A DNA stretch of 12,745 bases from JANMCE01 sp031360915 (GCA_031360915.1 JANMCE010000006.1:1-12745); one strand, 5' to 3'. Positions 1 through 6,908 are shown, numbered from the stretch's first letter. Numbers and translations: made by a program. The notes: generated from the letters alone by a model not told the origin.

Positions 1-29
1 GTCTTGCCCCCATCATCGGCGATACTCAC
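1..29 (-). CDS. argH: Start of the next arginine-operon gene, probably argininosuccinate lyase (partial)
   Basis: A GTG codon at 29-27 overlaps the argR stop codon as GTGA, the same junction seen at argC/argB and argD/argF in this operon. It opens a frame that runs off the left edge and reads MSIADDGGKT over ten codons. ArgH proteins often start with a short variable lead-in followed by K-(T/L)-x-WGGRF, so the terminal GKT fits ArgH. ArgG proteins normally begin almost at once with a V-L-A-Y-S-G-G-L-D motif, which does not fit. ArgH would cleave argininosuccinate to arginine and fumarate, the last step of the pathway. Ten residues cannot prove identity. The junction is strong evidence for a coupled gene; the name is an inference. 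Confidence 0.45.
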
Positions 30-493
30 GACAGACCCGCCAGATCACGCATGGTGCGGGCCAGCTTCTGGCCGCCGACCTTTTCGTTGGCAACACAAAA
101 CATCGTGTCGTCTCCAGCGACAGTGCCGAGCAGCCCATCAACTCCAGCACGGTCGAGGGCAGACGCGACCACGTGGGCACAGCCCGGTGGCGTGCGAAGA
201 ATGACGATGTTGGCGCTGCACAAGACCTCACCAACCCATTCGCTCATAACCCGGCGCAGATGTTCCTGAGGAGCTTTGCGTTCGGTCGCGAGTTCGGGAA
301 TGGCGTAGGCGGTTTCGCCGTCGGCTGTGCGCACCTTGAGTGCACCCAGCTCATCAAGATCACGCGACACTGTGGCCTGCGTGGCTGTCGTACCGGCGGC
401 GTGCAACAGGTCAACCAGCTGCGGTTGGCTGGTAATGACGTGACCGGCGATGAGGCGGGCGATCTCCATCTGACGGGACTGCTTGGTTGCCAT
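26..493 (-). CDS. argR: Arginine repressor ArgR
   Basis: 155 residues, the usual ArgR length. Residues 1-70 form the winged helix-turn-helix, with TQATVSRDLDELG at 38-50 as the recognition region. Residues 80-155 form the oligomerisation and arginine-binding domain, with the family signature GTVAGDDT at 123-130. ArgR hexamers with bound arginine bind ARG boxes and repress biosynthesis. Its probable targets are the two operators in front of argC, so it would repress its own operon. The start is ATG at 493, which abuts the argF stop (TGAATG). A GGAG lies 8 bases upstream inside argF, so the gene has its own ribosome site. The stop overlaps the GTG of the following gene. Identity is clear. Confidence 0.97.
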   Translation of the reverse strand: MATKQSRQMEIARLIAGHVITSQPQLVDLLHAAGTTATQATVSRDLDELGALKVRTADGETAYAIPELATERKAPQEHLRRVMSEWVGEVLCSANIVILRTPPGCAHVVASALDRAGVDGLLGTVAGDDTMFCVANEKVGGQKLARTMRDLAGLS

Positions 494-1354
494 TCAGCGA
501 ACTCCGAGTAAGAAGGCCACGACGGCCCGGGCGGTATGCATACGGTTATGGGCTTCGGGGAAGATGCGACTCTGCGGGCTGTCGAGCACATCGTCGGTCG
601 CTTCCTCACCCCGGTGAGCGGGAAGGCAGTGCAGGAACACCGCGTCGGGTTCGGCTCTGCAGAGCAGATCGCCCGTGATTTGATAGGGACGGAACACCGG
701 TCGCCGTTCGTCGGCTTCCTTCTCCCACCCCATCGAGTACCAGGTGTCGGTGACCACGCAGCGGGCGCCCTCGACGGCCTCTTCGGGCCGCTTGATGGTC
801 GGCACGTGATCCTCATTGCGAGGTCCGTAGCCTTCGGGACAGCAAGCAACCAGTTCGCCGCCCAGCATCCTGACGCCACGCGAGAGTGAGCGGGCGACGT
901 TGTTGAACTCACCCAACCACGCGATCCGAAGCCCAGCCAGATCGTCGAATTCCTGACGCAATGTGAGAAGGTCAGCGAGTCCCTGGAGCGGATGCTCGTA
1001 GTCGGAGAGCATGTTGAGCACGGGAATTTTGCCCGAGATGGCAGCCATCTTCGCCACGTTGCGATGGTCGAAGACTCGGGCCGCGATCAGGGCGTGATAG
1101 CCGACCAACACTCTGGTGAGATCCTCAACCGTTTCGCGCTTTCCCAGCTCGACGGTATCCACAATCGGGTGACCACCGAGTTGCACCACTGCCATCTCCA
1201 CCGAGTGACGGGTGCGACTGGAAGGCTTCTCGAAGAGCAACGCTGCGCCCTTACCGCGAAGCACCTGCGGCAGTTCCCAGCGCTCCGCGAGGTCGAGCAC
1301 GTTCGTCAGCTCCTCAGGCGCGAGGTCGTTGATGGCAAGGAAGTGTCGGGTCAC
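494..1354 (-). CDS. argF: Ornithine carbamoyltransferase
   Basis: 286 residues, slightly short for a family usually near 300-330 but complete at both ends. It transfers the carbamoyl group of carbamoyl phosphate to ornithine, giving citrulline. The carbamoyl-phosphate loop SSRTR is at 45-49, the HPxQ motif is HPLQ at 121-124, GEFNNVARSL is at 148-157, the ornithine loop DTWYSMG is at 203-209, and the catalytic HCLP is at 242-245. DxxxSMG and HCLP distinguish it from aspartate carbamoyltransferase. The usual FHPCQ is EHPLQ here, a conservative oddity. The start is GTG at 1354, overlapping the argD stop as GTGA, with only a weak Shine-Dalgarno, so translation is probably coupled to argD. Identity is firm. 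Confidence 0.97.
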   Translation of the reverse strand: MTRHFLAINDLAPEELTNVLDLAERWELPQVLRGKGAALLFEKPSSRTRHSVEMAVVQLGGHPIVDTVELGKRETVEDLTRVLVGYHALIAARVFDHRNVAKMAAISGKIPVLNMLSDYEHPLQGLADLLTLRQEFDDLAGLRIAWLGEFNNVARSLSRGVRMLGGELVACCPEGYGPRNEDHVPTIKRPEEAVEGARCVVTDTWYSMGWEKEADERRPVFRPYQITGDLLCRAEPDAVFLHCLPAHRGEEATDDVLDSPQSRIFPEAHNRMHTARAVVAFLLGVR

Positions 1355-2523
1355 ACCAGCACGTCCCGGATCATGCCGACCGCGGTCGCGATCTCAGCCG
1401 ACGAGACGGTGATGGGCGGCGCCAACCGCAGCGCGGTACCAGTCACCGCGTTTACTACAAGGCCGCGTTGGAGCAACTCATCGGCGACGGGCTTGGCCTC
1501 GTGGGTGGCCAGTTCGGCCGCGATCAACAGGCCCATGCCGCGCACCTCGGCTACACCGGGCACGGCACGCAACGCGTCCATCAGCTCAGCCCCGCGCTTG
1601 GCTGCCAGCGCCGGCGCGTCCAGCCGTTCCATTTCGGCAAGCACTGCTGCGGCCGCAGCAGTGGCCAGTGGCGTGCCACCATAGGTGGTTGCGTGGTCGC
1701 CCGGCTTGAACGCGGACGCGACCTCACGGCGTGCCCAGCATGCGCCGATCGGAAAGCCGTTGCCCAGCGCTTTGGCCATCGAAACGACATCGGGCTGCAC
1801 GCCGTAGTGCTGGTAACCGAACCACTCACCGGTACGGGCGAAACCGGTCTGCACTTCATCCACCATGAAGAGCAGGCCTCGCTCGTCGCACAGCTTGCGG
1901 ATGCCGCGGAAGAACTCGATCTCCGCCGGGTTTACCCCACCTTCGCCCTGCACCGGTTCCAGTAGAATAGCCGCAACATCGGGCGAGATCGCCGCCTCAA
2001 ACGCGGCAAGGTCGTTCCATGCGGCATGTCGAAAGCCTTCGGGCAACGGTTGGAACGTTTCGTGCTTGGCCGGCTGACCGGTGGCGTGCAACGTGGCCAG
2101 TGTGCGGCCGTGGAAGCTGCCGTAGGCGCTGATGACCGCGTACTTGCCACGACCGCCCCATTTGCGAGCGAGTTTGATGGCGCACTCGTTGGCTTCACCG
2201 CCGGAGTTGGCGAAGAAGACCTGACCTCCGCCTCCGTGAAGGCGGTCGATCGTGCGGGCCACGTCCCACGCGTTCTCGTTGGCGAACAGGTTGGACACGT
2301 GCAGCAGAGTGTTGGCCTGGTGGCTGATTGCTTCGGCGACGGCGACGTTGGCGTGACCGAGCGATGTGACCGCAAGACCCGACAGGAAGTCGAGGTAGTG
2401 CTTGCCGTTCGAATCCCACAGTTCGGTGCCCTTCCCGCGGGCAAACATGACCTGTGGCGGCCCGTAGGTGGGCATGATCGGGCAGTAGTCGAGACCCGCT
2501 GTATCGAACGCGTGGGCAGTCAT
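1351..2523 (-). CDS. argD: Acetylornithine aminotransferase
   Basis: 390 residues, normal for this class III PLP aminotransferase. It converts N-acetylglutamate semialdehyde and glutamate to N-acetylornithine and 2-oxoglutarate. NSGGEANECAIKLAR at 106-120 and HGRT at 138-141 are cofactor and fold signatures. LLEPVQGEGG lies at 187-196 and the PLP-binding aspartate in DEVQTG at 222-227. The Schiff-base lysine is K251 in MAKALGNGFPIGA, and GGTPLA at 282-287 closes the phosphate site. The ATG at 2523 overlaps the argB stop as ATGA. A strong GAAGGAG sits 7 bases upstream, the best ribosome site within the operon. Some ArgD enzymes also act as the succinyl-diaminopimelate aminotransferase of lysine synthesis; this cannot be decided from sequence. 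Confidence 0.97.
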   Translation of the reverse strand: MTAHAFDTAGLDYCPIMPTYGPPQVMFARGKGTELWDSNGKHYLDFLSGLAVTSLGHANVAVAEAISHQANTLLHVSNLFANENAWDVARTIDRLHGGGGQVFFANSGGEANECAIKLARKWGGRGKYAVISAYGSFHGRTLATLHATGQPAKHETFQPLPEGFRHAAWNDLAAFEAAISPDVAAILLEPVQGEGGVNPAEIEFFRGIRKLCDERGLLFMVDEVQTGFARTGEWFGYQHYGVQPDVVSMAKALGNGFPIGACWARREVASAFKPGDHATTYGGTPLATAAAAAVLAEMERLDAPALAAKRGAELMDALRAVPGVAEVRGMGLLIAAELATHEAKPVADELLQRGLVVNAVTGTALRLAPPITVSSAEIATAVGMIRDVLV

Positions 2524-3401
2524 TTCGTTTCTCCTTCAACCATGGTTCCGATGCCTTCATCGGTAAATACTTCGAGCAATAGGACGTGTGGAATTCGGCC
2601 GTCGAGAATGTGGGCCCGCCGTACGCCGCCGCGCAGCGCTCGGGTGCATGACTCGATCTTGGGGATCATGCCGCCGGTGAGCGTGCCGTCGGCCATGAGC
2701 GCTTCCAGCTCGGCAGCGGTCGTTTGTCGGATGAGGCTGCTCGGGTCGTTCACGTCACGTCTGAGGCCTTCGATGTCGGTGAGGTACACCAGCTTTTCGG
2801 CCTGCAACGCTTCTGCGATCGCGCCGGCCACCGTGTCGGCGTTGATATTGTAAGCCTGACCCTTCCCGTCGAGACCGATGGTGGCGACGACCGGGATGAG
2901 TTCTTCTGCCAACAGCCGTTGAATGATGGCCGGGTTCACCGCGCTGACGTCGCCGACAAAGCCGAGCGCGCCATCGCCGGTTGGCGTGGCGGTGAGCAGG
3001 CCGCCGTCTTCTCCCCCGACGCCGATCGCCAATGGCCCGTGCACGTTGATGGCCGCCACGATCTTCGGGTTCACTTCGCCTCGCAGCACCATGCGCGCGA
3101 TGTCGACGGTCTCGGCATCAGTGACGCGCAGGCCGTTTCGGAACTCGCTTTGCTTGCCAAGTCGTTTCATCATCGAAGAGATCTGCGGACCACCACCGTG
3201 CACCACAACAGGGCGCATACCCACGGCGTGCATCATCACGATGTCTTGCGCAAACACGGCCAACGCTTCCTCATCGGACGTGGCACCTGCGAGGGCGTTG
3301 CCGCCGTACTTCACCACCACGATCTTGTCAGCGAAGCGTTTGATGTACGGCAGCGCCTGGATGAGAACCTCGGTTTTCGCCGCAGCATCAGCCCGGCTCA
3401 C
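2520..3401 (-). CDS. argB: Acetylglutamate kinase, arginine-sensitive type
   Basis: It phosphorylates N-acetylglutamate, the second step of the pathway. The frame is open upstream to 3704, but homology begins at the GTG at 3401, which overlaps the argC stop as GTGA; that start gives 293 residues. Motifs: KYGGNA 31-36, HGGGPQI 68-74, FRNGLRVTD 87-95, YNINADTVAGAIA 184-196, and the phosphate-binding lysine in GGMIPKI 243-249. Two features mark the arginine-inhibited subgroup: an N-terminal helix (about 5-25) ahead of the first strand, which joins dimers into hexamers in known structures, and the C-terminal EVFTDEGIGTMV at 277-288. The 258-residue insensitive E. coli enzyme lacks the helix. There is no Shine-Dalgarno, so translation probably depends on argC. 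Confidence 0.97.
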   Translation of the reverse strand: MSRADAAAKTEVLIQALPYIKRFADKIVVVKYGGNALAGATSDEEALAVFAQDIVMMHAVGMRPVVVHGGGPQISSMMKRLGKQSEFRNGLRVTDAETVDIARMVLRGEVNPKIVAAINVHGPLAIGVGGEDGGLLTATPTGDGALGFVGDVSAVNPAIIQRLLAEELIPVVATIGLDGKGQAYNINADTVAGAIAEALQAEKLVYLTDIEGLRRDVNDPSSLIRQTTAAELEALMADGTLTGGMIPKIESCTRALRGGVRRAHILDGRIPHVLLLEVFTDEGIGTMVEGETK

Positions 3402-4429
3402 GGAAACAAACCAACCGCGGCGAGGCCGGCGGTTTCTTCCAGACCGAGCGCAACGTTCATGGCCTGCAGTGCCCCGCCCGACGCACCCTTGGCCAGGTTG
3501 TCGATGGCGCACAGCAGCAACACGGTGTCGGTTCGCTCGTCGTAGCGGGCTGACATGTGCACGCTGTTGGAGCCGAGCGTGGCCTTGGTGGACGGCGAGT
3601 CTTTCCGCACCGACACGAACGGCTCGCCCCGATACTTCCGCGCCAGCTCGGCCAACAGTCCGGCCGTGGTCACTGATTTGCCCGTCGCCGGTCGCGCATA
3701 GCAAGTGGCGAGAATGCCGCGGTTCATCGGGGCGAGATGGGGTGTGAAAAGCACCTGTGCGCCCGTGACCTGCTCGATTTCGGGCGTGTGACGATGGTCG
3801 AGCAAACCGTAGGCCAGCACGTCTTCATTTACGGTACAGAACAGGTTGTTGTTCTTCGGCACCCGGCCTGCGCCCGACACGCCGGTGATGGAGTTCACGA
3901 TCACACCGGTCGGCTCGATGAAGCCGGCTTCCACCAACGGCTGTAGCACCAGCGACGCGGCCGTCACGTGGCAGCCCGGCGTGGCAATGAGCTCGGCGCC
4001 CTTCAACTTGTTGCGGGTCAGCTCCGGCAACCCGTAGACGGCCTGGGCTAACAGCGACGGCTGCGTGTGCTCGAACTTGTACCACGTCGGATACAGCGAG
4101 GCGTCCTTCAACCGATAGGCCGCCGACAGATCCACCACGGTGCCGACCCTGCCGACGAGTTGTGGGGCAATGTCGAGAGCGGCCTCGTGAGGCACACCGA
4201 GGAACACGGCGTCGAGTCCGTCGCAGGCGGCCGCATCGAACTCGGAAAAGACCAGATTCGGGTACACCGTGGCCAACGACGGGTAGAGGTTGGTGGCGAG
4301 CGTTCCCGCCTGGCTGTCGCCGGTGGCGAGCACCATCTCTACATCGGGATGCTGAGCAACGAGGCGCAAGAGCTCCACACCTGTGTAGCCCGATGCGCCA
4401 ACTATGCCGATTCGCTTCTTCGCAACCAT
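3398..4429 (-). CDS. argC: N-acetyl-gamma-glutamyl-phosphate reductase
   Basis: 343 residues from the ATG at 4429. It reduces N-acetylglutamyl phosphate with NADPH to the semialdehyde. The Rossmann loop GASGYTG is at 11-17. The catalytic cysteine is C153 in TPGCHVTA (usually NPGCYPTA). GVSGAGR lies at 183-189, and the catalytic histidine is probably H214 in HRHTPEIEQ. PHLAPMNRGILAT is at 230-242 and KGASGGALQAMN at 314-325. The frame extends to a TTG at 4447, but that codon lies inside an operator. The ATG start gives the typical N-terminus and sits 9 bases after a TATGAT -10 element, with no Shine-Dalgarno, which suggests a nearly leaderless mRNA. It is first in the operon, and its stop overlaps argB with no room for argJ. 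Confidence 0.97.
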   Translation of the reverse strand: MVAKKRIGIVGASGYTGVELLRLVAQHPDVEMVLATGDSQAGTLATNLYPSLATVYPNLVFSEFDAAACDGLDAVFLGVPHEAALDIAPQLVGRVGTVVDLSAAYRLKDASLYPTWYKFEHTQPSLLAQAVYGLPELTRNKLKGAELIATPGCHVTAASLVLQPLVEAGFIEPTGVIVNSITGVSGAGRVPKNNNLFCTVNEDVLAYGLLDHRHTPEIEQVTGAQVLFTPHLAPMNRGILATCYARPATGKSVTTAGLLAELARKYRGEPFVSVRKDSPSTKATLGSNSVHMSARYDERTDTVLLLCAIDNLAKGASGGALQAMNVALGLEETAGLAAVGLFP

Positions 4430-4431
4430 AG

Positions 4432-4447
4432 GCGCATGATCATACAA
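4432..4447 (-). promoter_or_regulatory. ARG-box-like operator, argC-proximal copy
   Basis: On the minus strand this reads TTGTATGATCATGCGC. It shares the 12-base core ATGATCATGCGC with a second copy exactly 20 bp upstream, and it is a near-palindrome. The pattern TG-(C/T)-AT-N4-ATGC resembles ArgR half-sites of actinobacteria. It covers the proposed -10 hexamer and ends 2 bp before the argC ATG, so bound ArgR would block RNA polymerase. Sequence match and position are seen; binding is inferred. Confidence 0.8.
4439..4444 (-). promoter_or_regulatory. -10 element of the argC operon promoter
   Basis: TATGAT on the minus strand differs from TATAAT at one position. The ATG of argC begins 9 bases after it, so a start site 6-7 bases downstream would leave a leader of about 2-3 nt. 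No clear -35 is seen at 17-18 bp; the region there is occupied by the distal operator. The call rests on the hexamer, its spacing to ATG, its overlap with the operator and the lack of a Shine-Dalgarno. Confidence 0.6.
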
Positions 4448-4451
4448 CAGA

Positions 4452-4467
4452 GCGCATGATCATGCAC
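4452..4467 (-). promoter_or_regulatory. ARG-box-like operator, distal copy
   Basis: On the minus strand this reads GTGCATGATCATGCGC, with a perfect 12-bp palindrome GCATGATCATGC at 4454-4465. The centre-to-centre distance to the proximal copy is 20 bp, about two helical turns. Paired ARG boxes in Escherichia coli have nearly the same spacing, which suits an ArgR hexamer touching both. It lies in the short gap between the DUF4230 stop (4476) and argC, so readthrough from that gene would cross it. Confidence 0.82.
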
Positions 4468-4475
4468 GAACGGAT

Positions 4476-5222
4476 TTACGGGGCTGCCGCTATTTGCGTT
4501 GCGCTGATGACTTCGAAGGGCGGCACACCATCGAAACGGATCTCGACGTTCTTGTAGCCGAGATTGGTCAGCATCGCCGTCAGCATCTTGGTGGTGTTGG
4601 CTTCGGCTTTTTCGCGCAGTCCGCTCGCCGTGGCGGCGGCGTTCATCTTGGCTGCCGCCGCGAGATAGAGTTCTTTGTCGTTGTCAGGGTTGTCCTCCAC
4701 CGCGCCCTTGATTCGATCGACGATGCCACGCTGGCGAGAGGCCACATGGCTTTGCGCCGGGTCAACGACAGCCGAGGAAAGACTGGCGTGGGGCAGCGTG
4801 ATGACGGCCGACGTGTGGTCGGCGTTGGTGACGATGGCGCTGCCACCGACGTTACGGAAGTCGACCGTGGCGTCAACCGTACCGATGCCGATGAACAGTG
4901 TGCGCTGGCCCGCGATGGCCTTCGGAACGTACTGCACGTCCTTTTCCACATCGACCAGCACCTCGTAGTCACCAGCAGCAGCTTTGTAGAGCGACAGGTC
5001 CTTGAGGGTAAGCATGACGGGTGGAGGAGTCCGATCGACAACGACGGTTTTGATCGGGTTCTTCAGGTGGGACTTGGCATAGCTGAGCACCCCGACAACG
5101 AGACCGGCGCCGAGAAAGCCGAGCAGGCCGAGGCCCAGCAGGAAATTGCGGAAACGATGGGTAGGCACAGACTGTTGTAACGGTGCCACCGATCGTTGTA
5201 TTCCATCGTGAACAATAGACAT
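4476..5222 (-). CDS. Membrane-anchored DUF4230 family protein
   Basis: 248 residues. A short N-terminal tail is followed by one hydrophobic segment at about 27-48, with arginines before it, so an inside-out single-pass anchor is likely and residues 50-248 would be outside. Residues 72-240 resemble DUF4230: LKDLSLYKAAAGDYEVLVDVEKDVQYVP, a GIGTVDATVDFRNV strand pair, a basic central part and a C-terminal helix before KNVEIRFDG. The biochemical role of the family is not known to me. The start is ATG at 5222; in-frame GTG codons at 5189 and 5168 also keep the anchor. The ATG leaves only 2 bp to the oppositely oriented yqgE. It lies upstream of argC, but the argC operators suggest separate control. 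Confidence 0.8.
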   Translation of the reverse strand: MSIVHDGIQRSVAPLQQSVPTHRFRNFLLGLGLLGFLGAGLVVGVLSYAKSHLKNPIKTVVVDRTPPPVMLTLKDLSLYKAAAGDYEVLVDVEKDVQYVPKAIAGQRTLFIGIGTVDATVDFRNVGGSAIVTNADHTSAVITLPHASLSSAVVDPAQSHVASRQRGIVDRIKGAVEDNPDNDKELYLAAAAKMNAAATASGLREKAEANTTKMLTAMLTNLGYKNVEIRFDGVPPFEVISATQIAAAP

Positions 5223-5224
5223 TA

Positions 5225-5743
5225 GTGTCTTACTCCCTAACGACTGTGGGTCAGCTGCTTGTGGCCACGCCAGAACTCGTCGACCCCAACTTCAACCGAA
5301 CCGTGATCTACATGCTGCAGCACGGGCAGAGCGGCGCCCTGGGTCTGGTGCTGAATCGCCCCACGCCCCATGACCTTCCTGACTCACTGGACCGCTGGAA
5401 GTCGCGCGCTGCCCTTCCGCCCGTCGTCTTTCGAGGTGGACCCGTGCAGCCGGAGGGCATCATTGCGCTCGGTCGCCAGCGCGGCGCTATGGCCGAAACG
5501 GTCGATTTGGTGAACGTGGAGCCCGACGATTTCGATGATATTCGCTTGTTCCACGGCTACGCCGGTTGGGGTACGGGCCAGGTGGAGGACGAGATCAACG
5601 ATGGCTCGTGGTTCGTGGTGGATTCCGACATCGACGACATCTTCACCCCCGAGCCGGACGAACTCTGGCATCTCGTGCTCGCCCGCCAATCCCAGCCGTT
5701 GAGCTGGCTCGCCCACTACCCCGAGGACCCTTCCGTCAACTAA
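5225..5743 (+). CDS. yqgE: YqgE/AlgH family protein (DUF179)
   Basis: 172 residues, somewhat short for a family near 185, and the only plus-strand gene here. The signature blocks are all present: GQLLVATPELVDPNFNRTVIYM at 9-30, GALGLVLNRP at 37-46, FRGGPV at 69-74, and HGYAGWGTGQVEDEI at 110-124 followed by GSWFVV. The family is widespread and folds as a compact alpha/beta domain; its biochemical function is unsettled, and the AlgH name comes from an alginate regulation phenotype in Pseudomonas. The start is GTG at 5225 because an in-frame TAG lies at 5216-5218. A GTG at 5246 is the only nearby alternative and would trim seven residues. I see no Shine-Dalgarno. It converges on the Tat-protein gene. 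Confidence 0.93.
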   Translation: MSYSLTTVGQLLVATPELVDPNFNRTVIYMLQHGQSGALGLVLNRPTPHDLPDSLDRWKSRAALPPVVFRGGPVQPEGIIALGRQRGAMAETVDLVNVEPDDFDDIRLFHGYAGWGTGQVEDEINDGSWFVVDSDIDDIFTPEPDELWHLVLARQSQPLSWLAHYPEDPSVN

Positions 5744-5768
5744 ACGTGTTGTCGAGATCGAACAGACA

Positions 5769-5793
5769 CCGGGGCCGACGAGGTCGACCCCGG
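5769..5793. terminator. Hairpin between convergent yqgE and the Tat-protein gene
   Basis: CCGGGG and CCCCGG arms enclose an inner CGAC/GTCG stem with a GAG loop. On plus-strand RNA one position is a C-A mismatch. On minus-strand RNA the same position is a G-U wobble, giving 11 continuous pairs. It lies 25 bp after the yqgE stop and 14 bp after the Tat-gene stop, where a shared terminator is expected. There is no T-run, as is common in high-GC actinobacteria. Confidence 0.6.
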
Positions 5794-5807
5794 CGTGGAC
5801 TCGACGG

Positions 5808-6894
5808 CTAGCGGTAATAGCCGGTGATATCGATGATGAAGTGTGTGCTGCCGGCAGGACCACCACCGCGGATCCTTACCTTGCCGGCGCTGCTCACCGC
5901 GCTCACGACATAGTTGGCCACCGCAATACCGCTGGTCGCCCAATTGATGTTGGATGTGTCGTTGAACGTGGCACCGTCGGCGTAGGCGCTGAGGAAACCA
6001 AACTCGGTCGTGGCATCAATCGTGAGGTTGAAGGCTGCCGCGCTCGCTCCGGCCGGGATACCGGCGATGGTTACCCCGGCCTTCTTGCCCGTCGTGAGGT
6101 CGACGACGCGCTCCTCACCAAACTTGATCTTGCCTACGGTTCCTTCCCGACTGTCGTAGGCGCGGACCGGGCTGGCAAGAGCGACGAAGGAACCCGCTGT
6201 CGAGCTGCCCGCCAGCCGAACCCAACGAACGGGATCAGTTGCTGCCGCACCCGGCACCGAGAACCAAAGGTTGTACTTATCATCGACGTACATCTCGCCG
6301 GGGCCATGCTTGCCGACCGACGGACCCACGACGTCTGCCGGAACTGGGGTGACACCTGCCGCGGTTGCAACCGTCTTTGCCGTCAGGAATTGGATATGCG
6401 AGCCGAACGATCCGATAGCCATCGCCTTCGGGGCGTCCTTCGCGGCGTCGGGTGTAGCGGCACTGGCGGCTACAACGCCGAAGCCATCGATGGCTTTGGT
6501 GGAGCCGTGCACACCGTTCTTGATGTTACTGACGGCGTAGCCACCGAGGGCCGCCGGAAAGAGATTCACGCCCGCAGTAGCCGTCGCGATCGGGCCAGGC
6601 GCGTTTTCCGCCGCGGACAACAGACTGGCCCCCGTTGCCGGAAACGTCGGCGTCGATGGTGGGGTATAGGTCAAACACCGTTGGGGTGGTGCCCGTGTTG
6701 TTGGCCACCGCAGCGACAGAACTGCCGATCTGCAGAGGGTCGTTATCCGCGGCATCGGCGCGGTTGGACAGGACGGCGGAGCCAACAGCGGCGCCGGCAC
6801 CCACGATGACTATCTTGCGGAACAGGTCTCGGCGGTTGTTGCCCGGCTCGGTTTCGGTTTCTTCAGTGGTGCGGTTATCGGAACGATCGGTCAT
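5808..6894 (-). pseudogene. Tat-exported surface protein with C-terminal beta domain, frame broken once
   Basis: Two frames together make one protein of about 361 residues. Frame 1, from the ATG at 6894, gives 88 residues with a Tat signal: NRRDLFRK at 20-27, a hydrophobic run to 43, and likely cleavage after ADA at 46-48. The coding sense then moves to a second frame (6629-5808), and skipping one G in the five-G run at 6629-6633 joins them. The second part has YVDDKYNLWFSV, PVRAYDSR, and the final domain with IPAGASAAAFNLTID, GFLSAYADG, SNINW and HFIIDITGYYR. This layout is common in large actinobacterial families of exported proteins of unknown role. An AAGGAG at 8 bases supports the start. 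The break may be a sequencing error or true decay. Confidence 0.75.
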
Positions 6895-6902
6895 GTCAGT
6901 TT

Positions 6903-6908
6903 CTCCTT
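6903..6908 (-). promoter_or_regulatory. Ribosome binding site of the Tat-protein gene
   Basis: AAGGAG on the minus strand, 8 bases before the ATG at 6894. It fixes the start of the frame-broken gene. It is one of few strong sites in the window, and it suggests the gene has a real leader, unlike argC and the rhodanese. Confidence 0.8.

Noticed and set aside
2026..2853. Long plus-strand ORF opposite argD and argB (275 codons), with similar ones at 992-1684, 2724-3545, 7071-8018 and 9443-10219
   Set aside because: They lie fully antisense to firmly identified genes, show no recognisable motifs, and are expected in GC-rich DNA where third-position bias removes stops on the other strand.
3402..3704. 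N-terminal extension of argB by about 100 codons
   Set aside because: It overlaps argC entirely, has an arginine-rich shadow-frame composition, and the GTG at 3401 with the GTGA junction gives the normal kinase length.
4430..4447. TTG start for argC at 4447
   Set aside because: It falls inside the proximal operator and upstream of the likely transcription start. The ATG at 4429 gives the normal N-terminus.
4454..4465. GCATGATCATGC as a simple restriction-site-type palindrome
   Set aside because: It recurs in near-identical form exactly 20 bp away, immediately before argC, and an argR gene lies in the same operon. An operator explains this better than chance.
6629..6633. Programmed frameshift or phase-variable switch in the Tat protein
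   Set aside because: Only five G, no downstream structure placed for stimulation, and no second product of sense in the original frame. A sequencing error or simple mutation explains it better.
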